Origin: CAVTLG01 sp963802635
GTDB lineage: Bacteria > Chloroflexota > Ktedonobacteria > Ktedonobacterales > Ktedonobacteraceae
NCBI GenBank assembly: GCA_963802635.1
Contig: CAWDJJ010000001.1
Location: 992,001-1,056,000, forward strand
DNA: 64,000 nucleotides
Reading direction: 5' to 3'
The first letter of the stretch is position 1. Each line of letters begins with the position of its first letter. The notes beneath the pieces were generated by a model, which was not told where the DNA came from, searched no databases, and saw only the letters and a list, made by a program, of their open reading frames with translations. Positions 9,755 to 22,067 of this stretch are shown in pieces. The position numbers were made by a program, and so were the translations under genes.

Positions 9755-9948
9755 GTGAACCAGGGGCATAATGCCTCGTGGTCGCCCCTATAATAACAAG
9801 TTGTGTTGCGGTGTGTCAAGCGCTTATGGTTCTTTCCCAGGGCTTTGCAATTCTCGAAAAGGAGGGAACGACTCAGCCCTACGCGTGGGGACAATCCCTT
9901 GCGGTTGTCCTGACAATGACCCACAACTTTCGAGATATTCGGGCAAAA

Positions 9949-10080
9949 CGGGCGCGATAAATCTGGCCCCTACCTCTCTGGCAATGAATTGCCTTTTTTC
10001 TTTCGGGCATACATTTGCCGGAAAGGATCGGCGCACGGCGATTTATCGCGTGTGTGTAGGGGCCAGATTTATCGCGCCCG
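9949..10080. repeat. Long imperfectly nested inverted repeat beside the tRNA (MITE-like)
   Basis: 25-bp perfect arms at 9949-9973 and 10056-10080 (the left arm opens CGGGCGCGATAAATC), about 82 bp apart. The interior repeats part of the arm (GATTTATCGCG near 10040). No protein-coding gene fits here. It resembles a small palindromic mobile or REP-like element. Confidence 0.55.
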
Positions 10081-10262
10081 TCGTGCAAATCATACCTTTA
10101 TTACTCATTGGGTAATACAAACATTTTTTGTAAAAGATCATCATTCCACCCGTTTTACTCCTCTTCTTGCAATATGTTGTCTTTTCCAGTCTCAAACTGC
10201 CTCAGATTTCGCCGTGATGACCGAGAAAGTTATGTACCATTGTCAGGACCCCCGCTAGGGAC

Positions 10263-10320
10263 GCCAAGACCTTTTTCCTTCGCTCCACGCCGCAGATGGG
10301 CCACCAAAAAAGGTCTTGGC
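10263..10320. repeat. Second intergenic inverted repeat
   Basis: Arms GCCAAGACCTTTTT / AAAAAGGTCTTGGC (14 bp) enclosing ~30 bp. It sits near the words CCTACGCGTGG and ACGCC that also occur around 9880, so the 9.76-10.43 kb stretch looks like a cluster of small palindromic elements without genes. The T and A runs would also allow it to end transcripts. Confidence 0.5.
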
Positions 10321-10429
10321 TCGGCCCCTACGCGTGGCGAGATTTTGTCTCTGATGGTGACTAGTGAAAAGCCCTGCGTTTTTTGTGCCGCGAACATTAC
10401 CTTCGTACAGTGGAGATTGGCATAGTTAC

Positions 10430-10978
10430 TCATACAGGTCGCAACAAAAAGCGCTCCCGATCATTAGTAACCTGTGTGATCTGCTGGATCAATTGCCGCA
10501 ATGACGCCATGACTTGATCATTCCAGTTTTCCGGCGTGAACTGCGCGACATATTCGTAGACTTGCTCACTGCAGCGCACCAGCGAGAGGTCATAATAGAG
10601 CAGTTGGTTCAATAGCATCTGCTCCTTGCGGAAATGCCACCAGACGCGATCCTGGCTAGGCACCGACATACCACGGATATGCGACTCTACATCACTGATA
10701 GTTTGCTGCATATCCTGCATGTCACGCAAACGAGTCAGTACCTCCGCCGATGGAAAAGGATTCTCTCGCGTGAGCGGTGGCATATAGCGACGCTGGTAGG
10801 CACTGCGCAGGCTCGTCAGCGCGTCTACAGCATGGGCAAGATGATAGCTGGCCCGTTCTCTCACCAGCAGATCGTCGGCTCTGGATTGATTCTCCACGCC
10901 GTAAAAGTTGTAACCGTAACCAGTTAATAGCAATTGCAGTTGCTGCACGAGCGGATCTGAGGATGGCCCTGTATTCAC
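10430..10978 (-). CDS. Hypothetical helical protein
   Basis: Unrecognised protein of about 182 aa. The GTG at 10978 is chosen as start because GGAAGGAT lies 9 nt upstream; a longer reading to 11083 would overlap the end region of the upstream gene and has no such site. The sequence is soluble-looking and rich in Gln, Leu and Arg, consistent with a helical bundle (residues 45-75 ENQSRADDLLVRERASYHLA region; then DMQDMQQTISDVESHIRG). It follows an SPFH protein in the same direction, so it may be a cytoplasmic partner in the same operon. Confidence 0.7.
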   Translation of the reverse strand: MNTGPSSDPLVQQLQLLLTGYGYNFYGVENQSRADDLLVRERASYHLAHAVDALTSLRSAYQRRYMPPLTRENPFPSAEVLTRLRDMQDMQQTISDVESHIRGMSVPSQDRVWWHFRKEQMLLNQLLYYDLSLVRCSEQVYEYVAQFTPENWNDQVMASLRQLIQQITQVTNDRERFLLRPV

Positions 10979-11093
10979 AATGATGTTATCCTTCCACAAC
11001 CGACCTCCCTTTATCCTCACGCACAACAGAAGTACGCTGATAGCAGGGAGATCGGCAATCCCTGAAACTGTAATGATAGACAAAAGGGCTTGC

Positions 11094-11954
11094 TTAGCGA
11101 CGTACCTGCGGCTGCTGAACAGGCGGCGGTGTTTGCGAGTTTCCAGTCAAGGCGTTGATGGTAGAAAGGGCTCCGTTGATGACGAATGGTGCGCCAATTG
11201 CCATGTTAGGAGCAGACACAATGCCGTTTTCTGCCATCAGTATAGCGGTATAGTAACGCACGGCATCCAGCTCACTCAAACCAAAAGCTTTCAGCGCGAT
11301 CAGGGCTTTCATGCGCTCATCGCGTGGGAAGACCAGCACCTTGACCGTGTCCAGAGTAATACCGTAGACGGTCAGAAACTCCTGCAAATGCTGAGTGACC
11401 ACGAGCGATAGATCATGGATCTTCTCGTTCACCGCCTCCAACGGCGTGATCTGTATCAACTGATTGACAGCCTGCTCAATCACCGGTCCGGCGTAGGAGT
11501 TGACTTCGTGGATGCTGAGTGTATGTCCTTTGTAGGGCATATGTTGAACCAGGCGCACTGCATTCTCACGTGTCTCGACATGCACATAATAATCGACGCT
11601 ATAGACCATCTCGGCCATCTCACGCGAAAGCGCCATACCGCTCGTTTTGAGCACCAGTTTCGCCCGATTGATATAAAGAGCTTCAAACTGCCAGGGACTC
11701 TGCCCATTGTAGAATGCCTGCTGAATGGAACCGATAATAGGTCTGTCGGGAGTTTGTACCGGATACTGACCTGTCTCGTAGACGTTGAGAATAGCTCCCC
11801 GCGATTTCAGTACACAGAAATGATTGCTCTCAACCGTCAACAACGTGCCATTCAAAATGCTATTATCGGGATAATGCCATAAAAGCACTTCGGGTCCCAT
11901 GATTTCCTCGCCATCGGGCGAGAGTGTTGAGATTACGCCACGTATATTTGGCAT
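11094..11954 (-). CDS. SPFH/band-7 domain protein
   Basis: 286 aa. The middle holds an SPFH/band-7-like fold (about 45-225): GTLLTVESNHFCVLKSRGAIL, YINRAKLVLKTSG, VDYYVHVETRENAVRLVQHM, then a helical segment ending in LITLDTVKVLVFP-like sequence (GITLDTVKVLVFPRDERM). The C-terminus is Ala/Pro/Gln-rich. There is no N-terminal membrane helix, as in the virion-core/YdjI-like soluble branch. Such proteins form oligomeric scaffolds on membranes. It precedes the unknown gene at 10430-10978. Confidence 0.75.
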   Translation of the reverse strand: MPNIRGVISTLSPDGEEIMGPEVLLWHYPDNSILNGTLLTVESNHFCVLKSRGAILNVYETGQYPVQTPDRPIIGSIQQAFYNGQSPWQFEALYINRAKLVLKTSGMALSREMAEMVYSVDYYVHVETRENAVRLVQHMPYKGHTLSIHEVNSYAGPVIEQAVNQLIQITPLEAVNEKIHDLSLVVTQHLQEFLTVYGITLDTVKVLVFPRDERMKALIALKAFGLSELDAVRYYTAILMAENGIVSAPNMAIGAPFVINGALSTINALTGNSQTPPPVQQPQVRR

Positions 11955-12238
11955 ACTTCACTGTCTTTCTTTATTATTCTACGACGAGTAATAGCGTAGG
12001 GGATAGTGGTGTCAGAGTAGTACTGTACGAAAAACGTGGGACTCATAACTACTCCTAGTAGAGAATCCTCTGTACATACGAGAGTTGTGCCCATCGAATT
12101 CTACTCAATCACTCATCCATTCAAACGCTATAGGTTGAACGGCTTCAAACGATCAATTTGGGAGATGTCTTTTATTCAAGCCATTTCTCATCTTTTCTGA
12201 AGGCAAAAAAAGGCAGGGGGCTAGCACAGGCCTTATTT
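11955..12238. other. Intergenic region, promoter side of SPFH gene
   Basis: About 280 bases between two leftward genes; no RNA gene or notable repeat seen. Confidence 0.3.
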
Positions 12239-12907
12239 TCAGGCAAATTGAATAATGATGCGAGAAGTGTTCTGGGGATCATACCTGACCTGTACAGAGT
12301 TGCCAGGCGCGATAGTTCTTTGCCTTGGATCGATCCAGGCCGCCAACGAACAGGTAAAAGAGGCCCCACCGAAGACTGGTTTAACCTGAACGTCTACCAG
12401 ATAAGCTACCAGTGGCGGAACGCTAAAACCCATTTCATTTACGCTCAGGATAGTTGCAGTGCCTTCAGAGCCACTGCGCAACAATTCGTTATGCAGTTCG
12501 TTATGCTGTGCCAGTTCACATTGGACCAGTTGAAGCATTTCTTCATCCATCTGCACTGGCTGTACAGCAGCCCTGGACAGGGGCGTCCCGGCAGGTGCTG
12601 ACAAAATAGCATCATATTGAGCTTTCTTAGCAAGCTCTTTGGCGTGAACGTCATAACGGATATCGCCTTTGGTGTCCAGCTTGACCTGCTGGCTTTTCGG
12701 ATCATACTGGACTTTGACCACATCACCAACTTCGGGATTATTAAAAAGGACAAAGTGCTCTTTCATGGTTGTTCTAAAGGTTTGCCCAGACTGCGTGCGC
12801 ACCTCCAAAATAAACTGGTACGGTTGCCACCCCGTATTGGTGAATGCATTCAACATCTCAACAAACAGGACGGTAGCTTCAGCTGCCTCAAAGTGTTTGC
12901 CAAACAT
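12239..12907 (-). CDS. Hypothetical protein with two DUF3592-like beta modules
   Basis: 222 aa. Two related halves each end in a G(D/N)xVxVxYDPxxxxxV-type segment: GDVVKVQYDPKSQQVKLD near residue 60-78 and GNSVQVRYDPQNTSRIIIQ at the C-terminus. Such segments are typical of DUF3592-like small beta domains. A central helical linker is present. No signal peptide or membrane segment. The start is supported by GGAGAGAGG. It is the last gene before CRISPR array 1. Function not known. Confidence 0.72.
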   Translation of the reverse strand: MFGKHFEAAEATVLFVEMLNAFTNTGWQPYQFILEVRTQSGQTFRTTMKEHFVLFNNPEVGDVVKVQYDPKSQQVKLDTKGDIRYDVHAKELAKKAQYDAILSAPAGTPLSRAAVQPVQMDEEMLQLVQCELAQHNELHNELLRSGSEGTATILSVNEMGFSVPPLVAYLVDVQVKPVFGGASFTCSLAAWIDPRQRTIAPGNSVQVRYDPQNTSRIIIQFA

Positions 12908-13146
12908 AATGACCTCTCTCCGTTGCGTTATTCAACTCTGCATACCCTGATTTGGTTTACTTATTAGTCTTCCAGGCACTAACAACACATCTATGAAAAC
13001 GCTACAACGCCCATTTTCTACCGGATGACCTGTCTGAAGCCGCAAATGGTGTTAGCGTGAGAGTCCAGCTTATCCCCCAAAAATGTAAATCCGCTCACGA
13101 TCATGCATGAGAATTTGCTCATCAATCTTCATCGGGGTACTGCCTC
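12908..13146. other. Flank at the old end of CRISPR array 1
   Basis: Sequence between a leftward gene and the most degenerate repeat of array 1. No leader-like features (no promoter or motif as found at the other end), consistent with this being the leader-distal side. Confidence 0.4.
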
Positions 13147-16100
13147 CTTACAGTACCCTCTCAACGGGTTTTTCCTCTTAAACTGTGTCTCCTATGCTGG
13201 ACTGGTCGTGCAGCGACAGCGTTGCAGTACCCTCATAACGGGTCTATCTTCTGAAACGATGAGTATGAAAGGCAGTGTGAGGTGCAGCTTCAATGTTGCA
13301 GTACCCTCATAACGGGTCTATCCACTGAAACCTGGCTTGTGGTATTCTTGTAGGTTTGCCGTTCGGGTTCTTGCAGTACCCTCATAACGGGTCTATCTTC
13401 TGAAACCCATATTCCACGGAAGATTTACGGTATCCATCTGGACGTTGCAGTACCCTCATAACGGGTCTATCTTCTGAAACGAGACTGATAAAGCATACCT
13501 TGCAGGCATCATAGAGTTGCAGTACCCTCATAGCGGGTCTATCTTCTGAAACTACTGGTCATGCGTGTAGTAGCGCCGATTAGATTGTGTTGCAGTACCC
13601 TCATAACGGGTCTATCTTCTGAAACTACTTCGATGGCGTGTACCATTCATTGCTCTTCGTGTTGCAGTACCCTCATAACGGGTCTATCTTCTGAAACAGT
13701 ACAAGATGCCATCCATACGCAACTTCGCCAGATGTTGCAGTACCCTCATAACGGGTCTATCTTCTGAAACACTACAACGCCCATAGAATTCTATCCTTCT
13801 GCCCATCGTTGCAGTACCCTCATAACGGGTCTATCTTCTGAAACGATCTGGATTAGACAGACGGTTCAACAACGGATGGTGTTGCAGTACCCTCATAACG
13901 GGTCTATCTTCTGAAACCGCTTCTTGTGCGTCTGTTAGCTCTGCATCCACGTAGTTGCAGTACCCTCATAACGGGTCTATCTTCTGAAACCCTGGACGGA
14001 CAGTGTTACCTTCGTCGTTGGCCTCTGTTGCAGTACCCTCATAACGGGTCTATCTTCTGAAACTCTGACAGCGCACCTTTGTTCATGCAGTTCTGCCAGT
14101 TGCAGTACCCTCATAACGGGTCTATCTTCTGAAACTGACACTCGTGACACATGGTCTAAATCCGCCTGTGCGTTGTTGCAGTACCCTCATAACGGGTCTA
14201 TCTTCTGAAACCTCTACAGCGCCAGATGCGCGGTGAGCAAGAGCAAGTTGCAGTACCCTCATAACGGGTCTATCTTCTGAAACAATGGAACCGTGTGTAT
14301 GTGCTATATCAGGAAGGTGTTGCAGTACCCTCATAACGGGTCTATCTTCTGAAACTACATAAAAAATACCCGATGTTCTACATTGAACATTGTTGCAGTA
14401 CCCTCATAACGGGTCTATCTTCTGAAACTCAGATGTGACCTGGATAGAGGCGTGATGCTCTATCAGTTGCAGTACCCTCATAACGGGTCTATCTTCTGAA
14501 ACTCAGATGTGACCTGGATAGAGGCGTGATGCTCTATCAGTTGCAGTACCCTCATAACGGGTCTATCTTCTGAAACTCAGATGTGACCTGGATAGAGGCG
14601 TGATGCTCTATCAGTTGCAGTACCCTCATAACGGGTCTATCTTCTGAAACCATTGAAGCTTTGCGCGCCCGCGATCTGCCCAGAACGTTGCAGTACCCTC
14701 ATAACGGGTCTATCTTCTGAAACCAAAGAGCACTCCATAATAAAAAATGATCACCTTCCCAGTTGCAGTACCCTCATAACGGGTCTATCTTCTGAAACGC
14801 TTCTTGCCCAAATTGCGCAACAGACGAACCTGCACGTTGCAGTACCCTCATAACGGGTCTATCTTCTGAAACAAGCTAAGACGTATCAGCCAATTGCTCA
14901 ACAAAGTAACGTTGCAGTACCCTCATAACGGGTCTATCTTCTGAAACGTTGTACTCTGCTTCCATCATCGATATGGTCAAGCAGTTGCAGTACCCTCATA
15001 ACGGGTCTATCTTCTGAAACGTTGTACTCTGCTTCCATCATCGATATGGTCAAGCAGTTGCAGTACCCTCATAACGGGTCTATCTTCTGAAACGTTGTAC
15101 TCTGCTTCCATCATCGATATGGTCAAGCAGTTGCAGTACCCTCATAACGGGTCTATCTTCTGAAACCAGCATACCGCCGCCTGGTTTGCGCCGTTCGTCT
15201 GCTGTTGCAGTACCCTCATAACGGGTCTATCTTCTGAAACCGACTGTGTAGTGAGCAGAGCTTCAGTGTAGCGATGTGTTGCAGTACCCTCATAACGGGT
15301 CTATCTTCTGAAACGTATTGTGGCGATTAAAAAGCTGCGTATGGAGCTCATGTTGCAGTACCCTCATAACGGGTCTATCTTCTGAAACTTATGCCTTGAT
15401 GCGCTTAATAGCGGCGCTGCAAGGTTGCAGTACCCTCATAACGGGTCTATCTTCTGAAACTAGGAACGTCAAAGATGCATGTCTTGCACCTCATATGTTG
15501 CAGTACCCTCATAACGGGTCTATCTTCTGAAACTTATGGACATTGAGATGCATGGCAAGCCTAAGCTATGTTGCAGTACCCTCATAACGGGTCTATCTTC
15601 TGAAACAACAGGATCAACGACGAACGTTGGTCCCTGGCAAGAGTTGCAGTACCCTCATAACGGGTCTATCTTCTGAAACGTGTGGCATTGAGGAATTTGA
15701 CTCGTACACCTGGAAAAGTTGCAGTACCCTCATAACGGGTCTATCTTCTGAAACTCGAGAGCCAGATAGCGCGGCCATTCGCGCGGAATGTTGCAGTACC
15801 CTCATAACGGGTCTATCTTCTGAAACGACAATATATGCCCTTTACCCATAACTCCTTGCATGTTGCAGTACCCTCATAACGGGTCTATCTTCTGAAACGT
15901 GATTGAGACGGACAACCAGCGCCGTTGTGCCCAGTTGCAGTACCCTCATAACGGGTCTATCTTCTGAAACAGTAAAGCCAGAGGATACGCTCTTTGTCGG
16001 AGACAGTTGCAGTACCCTCATAACGGGTCTATCTTCTGAAACTGTGACTGGACAGCGGCGCGCCTGTTCGTTCATTCGTTGCAGTACCCTCATAACGGGT

Positions 16101-19100
16101 CTATCTTCTGAAACTGTGACTGGACAGCGGCGCGCCTGTTCGTTCATTCGTTGCAGTACCCTCATAACGGGTCTATCTTCTGAAACTGTGACTGGACAGC
16201 GGCGCGCCTGTTCGTTCATTCGTTGCAGTACCCTCATAACGGGTCTATCTTCTGAAACGATGGAAGGAAGCAGGCACTAAATCCGATTCAACTATCGTTG
16301 CAGTACCCTCATAACGGGTCTATCTTCTGAAACTCTATTGTTTTGTCGCCCATCGTGACACCCCCATGCAAGTTGCAGTACCCTCATAACGGGTCTATCT
16401 TCTGAAACTTGATGGCAATTGCCGCGCTGTTCTTTGGTGGCGGCTATGTTGCAGTACCCTCATAACGGGTCTATCTTCTGAAACGAAGCCATCCCTGTAC
16501 TCATCCCAGCACTGCAGCCGGTGTTGCAGTACCCTCATAACGGGTCTATCTTCTGAAACATTTGGCAGTCTACGCAGTAAGTGACGATATGTAGCGTGTT
16601 GCAGTACCCTCATAACGGGTCTATCTTCTGAAACGGAATGCGTGGCGCTCCTCCCTATGGCTGAAGCGAGGTTGCAGTACCCTCATAACGGGTCTATCTT
16701 CTGAAACCAATCATGACTTGCGTGGTGATATGCCTCTCGAAGTTGCAGTACCCTCATAACGGGTCTATCTTCTGAAACGACTTTAGTCCACGCGGAGTGT
16801 CACAAGCAGCTCATAGTTGCAGTACCCTCATAACGGGTCTATCTTCTGAAACAGCGCAACCTTCACAAATACAACACAATCGCTTCCAGTTGCAGTACCC
16901 TCATAACGGGTCTATCTTCTGAAACCACTTTCCTTTTCCTTCTTCTACAGATGGAAGATTGTTGCAGTACCCTCATAACGGGTCTATCTTCTGAAACGAA
17001 AAAGAACAAATACTTGAAAATAAAGACATAAGAAAAGTTGCAGTACCCTCATAACGGGTCTATCTTCTGAAACCTCTAAGTCGAGAAACTTCATCTCATC
17101 ATCCTCGACAGTTGCAGTACCCTCATAACGGGTCTATCTTCTGAAACGCGCAGCTTGCGACGAGGCAACGGACGCAATCGAGCAGTTGCAGTACCCTCAT
17201 AACGGGTCTATCTTCTGAAACAAGAGCCTGGCTAGTGTTTCTTCTAGGCCCTGCTGTGTTGCAGTACCCTCATAACGGGTCTATCTTCTGAAACCTATGA
17301 TCGAAGCGCACCGCTGCATGCACGCCTGTCAGTTGCAGTACCCTCATAACGGGTCTATCTTCTGAAACTCTTCTCCAATATCGAGATGACCGCGCAAGGA
17401 GCGCTCGTTGCAGTACCCTCATAACGGGTCTATCTTCTGAAACGCTATACCACCAAGCAAATTCAAGAGATGATCAAGAAGTTGCAGTACCCTCATAACG
17501 GGTCTATCTTCTGAAACGGGGAGCGATGTACAGTCGCTGGATTATGGCTACAAGTTGCAGTACCCTCATAACGGGTCTATCTTCTGAAACTGGAAGCAGG
17601 CAGAAGCAATATATAAGCGGATGCAGTTGCAGTACCCTCATAACGGGTCTATCTTCTGAAACTGGAAGCAGGCAGAAGCAATATATAAGCGGATGCAGTT
17701 GCAGTACCCTCATAACGGGTCTATCTTCTGAAACGACATCTGTCATGGAAACGGCGATGTCAAGCGGCATTGTTGCAGTACCCTCATAACGGGTCTATCT
17801 TCTGAAACAATAGCGGTACTCATCGTGACAAAATTGATGCTATAAGTTGCAGTACCCTCATAACGGGTCTATCTTCTGAAACGGTGAAACCCTGACTCGT
17901 ATTCCCATGCCATGTTCGTTGCAGTACCCTCATAACGGGTCTATCTTCTGAAACACTCCTGCGGAAATGCAATCGGTCGTGGATGTCCTGTTGCAGTACC
18001 CTCATAACGGGTCTATCTTCTGAAACAGTGCTGTCTCCAAGATGGAGATTGATCGAAAGTATTGTTGCAGTACCCTCATAACGGGTCTATCTTCTGAAAC
18101 CGGGTTGTGTGATCACTGGGAATAGCGGCTTTGACGTGTTGCAGTACCCTCATAACGGGTCTATCTTCTGAAACTTCTGGACGCGATGAGAGCAGAATAA
18201 TCTGGCGATAGTTGCAGTACCCTCATAACGGGTCTATCTTCTGAAACTGGTCGCAGATCTTCGCCCTCTCCATGATCATTGTCGTTGCAGTACCCTCATA
18301 ACGGGTCTATCTTCTGAAACAACGACAATCCTGCATTAATCCCACCATTCCCTTGCAAGTTGCAGTACCCTCATAACGGGTCTATCTTCTGAAACGTCGA
18401 TAGGCGCTGGCCTGACAGTTGCACAGTCCTTTGTTGCAGTACCCTCATAACGGGTCTATCTTCTGAAACTGTTCAAACCAGGACACAATGCCATTGATCA
18501 TGTCCGTTGCAGTACCCTCATAACGGGTCTATCTTCTGAAACGGCTTGCGCCATGTCCAACATCGATTGCGTGGCCATGTTGCAGTACCCTCATAACGGG
18601 TCTATCTTCTGAAACAAACGTTGCAAATTAGCAGGCAGCCAAGTTACACTCTGTTGCAGTACCCTCATAACGGGTCTATCTTCTGAAACGTCTATGCGGG
18701 TTTGGCTACGTATCAATCGATGAGCGTTGCAGTACCCTCATAACGGGTCTATCTTCTGAAACGTCTATGCGGGTTTGGCTACGTATCAATCGATGAGCGT
18801 TGCAGTACCCTCATAACGGGTCTATCTTCTGAAACGTTCAAAAAAATAGATCCGAGGTTTATCTGGATCTCGTTGCAGTACCCTCATAACGGGTCTATCT
18901 TCTGAAACTGCAAAAGCGGAGATTGATGTGCAGGCACGCGTACGTTGCAGTACCCTCATAACGGGTCTATCTTCTGAAACGCGCGCAATCGTTTTGAGGA
19001 GAAGCATCCCGATCTTAAGTTGCAGTACCCTCATAACGGGTCTATCTTCTGAAACCTCGCTTTGCTTTGATTATCCTCGTCGAGATGGACGTTGCAGTAC

Positions 19101-21989
19101 CCTCATAACGGGTCTATCTTCTGAAACTTCAGAGTGTGCTCGGTGTGATGCTGAGCGCGAAGAAAGTTGCAGTACCCTCATAACGGGTCTATCTTCTGAA
19201 ACCAGCAAACGAGATCATGCTTGGCTTTCTGTTTCTGGAAGTTGCAGTACCCTCATAACGGGTCTATCTTCTGAAACCTGGTCACTGCGTACCAGTATCA
19301 GAGTATGAATCTGTTGCAGTACCCTCATAACGGGTCTATCTTCTGAAACACTGGCGAGGAATGGTGGGTGCGCGCAATAGCGAGCGTTGCAGTACCCTCA
19401 TAACGGGTCTATCTTCTGAAACGCTAAAAGTCGTTGAGTATGTGCTCCGCCACACATGGTTGCAGTACCCTCATAACGGGTCTATCTTCTGAAACATCGG
19501 CTGCGGCTCTTTGGTCGCCTCCAGTGTTGCGTTGCAGTACCCTCATAACGGGTCTATCTTCTGAAACAATGGACGCCGGATCAAGCGCACCTGCACCTAT
19601 TGTGTTGCAGTACCCTCATAACGGGTCTATCTTCTGAAACACGCTCAATACGTTGCTTGTGGGCATTCTTAAGTCGTGTTGCAGTACCCTCATAACGGGT
19701 CTATCTTCTGAAACGGTTAGCATTCATCTGTTGCGCTTGCTGCTCACCAGTTGCAGTACCCTCATAACGGGTCTATCTTCTGAAACGTAGTCGCGCGGCA
19801 GGCATTCTCGCTTGCACAAACCGTTGCAGTACCCTCATAACGGGTCTATCTTCTGAAACTCGGAGAGTGTGGCGAGCGAGATCCGGTAATCCTTGTTGCA
19901 GTACCCTCATAACGGGTCTATCTTCTGAAACATTATCCTGCTCACTGGCATCGCAGCGAGAAAATTATGTTGCAGTACCCTCATAACGGGTCTATCTTCT
20001 GAAACATGCTGGTATAGGCGTTGCAAATATTGTGTCGAATCAGTTGCAGTACCCTCATAACGGGTCTATCTTCTGAAACACTGTGATCAGCTCGGTAATC
20101 CGAGGCTGCCAACGCGAGTTGCAGTACCCTCATAACGGGTCTATCTTCTGAAACTTGCCAGTTCACTCCTGAGGAGCTGGCAAGCGCGACGTTGCAGTAC
20201 CCTCATAACGGGTCTATCTTCTGAAACCTAGCACGGCTGGCATCACGGTTGCTAGCCTCGCAACAGTGTTGCAGTACCCTCATAACGGGTCTATCTTCTG
20301 AAACCAATGAAAAACTGAACGGTTGGGCTCGTCCCGGTAAGTTGCAGTACCCTCATAACGGGTCTATCTTCTGAAACCAGGGTACAGGAGGAGGAGGAGG
20401 AGGAGCATACGTTTGTTGCAGTACCCTCATAACGGGTCTATCTTCTGAAACATTGCCCATCTGAGTACTAATCAGATGATGATCCCAGTTGCAGTACCCT
20501 CATAACGGGTCTATCTTCTGAAACTAAGGTTAATGAGCACCTTGAGTGTCCAGTAGCGGAGTTGCAGTACCCTCATAACGGGTCTATCTTCTGAAACAGC
20601 GCTCCTGAGTCCTGTGTTCCACTCACCGATGATGTTGCAGTACCCTCATAACGGGTCTATCTTCTGAAACCATACGGCACAAAGTGCAGGTGATGGATTT
20701 AGTCTAGGTTGCAGTACCCTCATAACGGGTCTATCTTCTGAAACTCATTTGGTTGGTCTCTGTCAACTTTCAGCGGATCAGTTGCAGTACCCTCATAACG
20801 GGTCTATCTTCTGAAACAACGAATATCAGCGTGCGTTGCGAGAACTCGTTGACTTGTTGCAGTACCCTCATAACGGGTCTATCTTCTGAAACGTGCAGCC
20901 ACAGCGCTCAATCAGCGCGTGGGCTATCTGTTGCAGTACCCTCATAACGGGTCTATCTTCTGAAACAGGACGGGTGATGAAGCGGTCAACGCCGCCACAC
21001 CAGTTGCAGTACCCTCATAACGGGTCTATCTTCTGAAACCGGACGGGTGATGAAGCGGTCAACGCCGCCACACCAGTTGCAGTACCCTCATAACGGGTCT
21101 ATCTTCTGAAACCCTTCAAGGTACTCCTGGTGTTGCGCCGCGTACTCCGTTGCAGTACCCTCATAACGGGTCTATCTTCTGAAACGCTGTGTAGTCAGTA
21201 AGCGTCGTGATAGCAAAAATCGTTGCAGTACCCTCATAACGGGTCTATCTTCTGAAACAGGTATAGACCTGCTGAAGGATCTTACGGACTCGTGTTGCAG
21301 TACCCTCATAACGGGTCTATCTTCTGAAACGTTGAGCGTGGTTCCTGCGTTCATGTAAGGCGTTTCAAGTTGCAGTACCCTCATAACGGGTCTATCTTCT
21401 GAAACGGCGCGCAGCATCGTTGACATCGCTGGCATCCTTGATGTTGCAGTACCCTCATAACGGGTCTATCTTCTGAAACGTAGAACACAGATGAGAGAAA
21501 CAGCCTTTATCGATTTGTTGCAGTACCCTCATAACGGGTCTATCTTCTGAAACGTCGCAGGCGGATTTGAATGCTTCCCACTCTTCATGGTTGCAGTACC
21601 CTCATAACGGGTCTATCTTCTGAAACCAACGGTGCAGCCGACGTACAGCACAGCGGTTTACGTTGCAGTACCCTCATAACGGGTCTATCTTCTGAAACGC
21701 ATTGTTGGCAGTCGCAAGGACGCGCCAGGTACGGTTGCAGTACCCTCATAACGGGTCTATCTTCTGAAACACCGATTTCCATTATCACTTGCAACTTGCG
21801 GCGGTTGGTTGCAGTACCCTCATAACGGGTCTATCTTCTGAAACCTAAACCCCTTGCGCGGGAAGAGAGGCACGATATGGTTGCAGTACCCTCATAACGG
21901 GTCTATCTTCTGAAACCACGGCATTCTCTCCTTTTTCGTGGATTTGTTCACTGTTGCAGTACCCTCATAACGGGTCTATCTTCTGAAAC
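13147..21989 (-). CRISPR. CRISPR array 1, leader-distal segment (about 121 repeats)
   Basis: 37-bp repeats, on the plus strand opening GTTGCAGTACCCTCATAAC and closing TATCTTCTGAAAC, alternate with unique spacers of about 34-40 bp. I count 121 repeats by hand. The first (13147) is strongly degenerate. The repeats at 13295 and 13516 and the start of the one near 13370 carry small changes, so the left end is oldest. Transcription is inferred leftward because the leader with promoter is at 29274-29540; on that strand the repeat opens GTTTCAGAAGATAGACCC. Several spacers occur in tandem duplicates or triplicates. The array continues beyond an inserted IS element at 21999. Confidence 0.97.
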
Positions 21990-22067
21990 TCCTGGTAGCA
22001 CTACAGTGGCACTTGTCGGAGCAAAGGCGGAGGCAAGCCGACCCGGAAGCCCCAAACAAGCAAGCAG

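Noticed and set aside
9771..10425. Several 60-115-codon frames next to the tRNA
   Set aside because: They read through inverted repeats in both directions; no start sites or conserved features.
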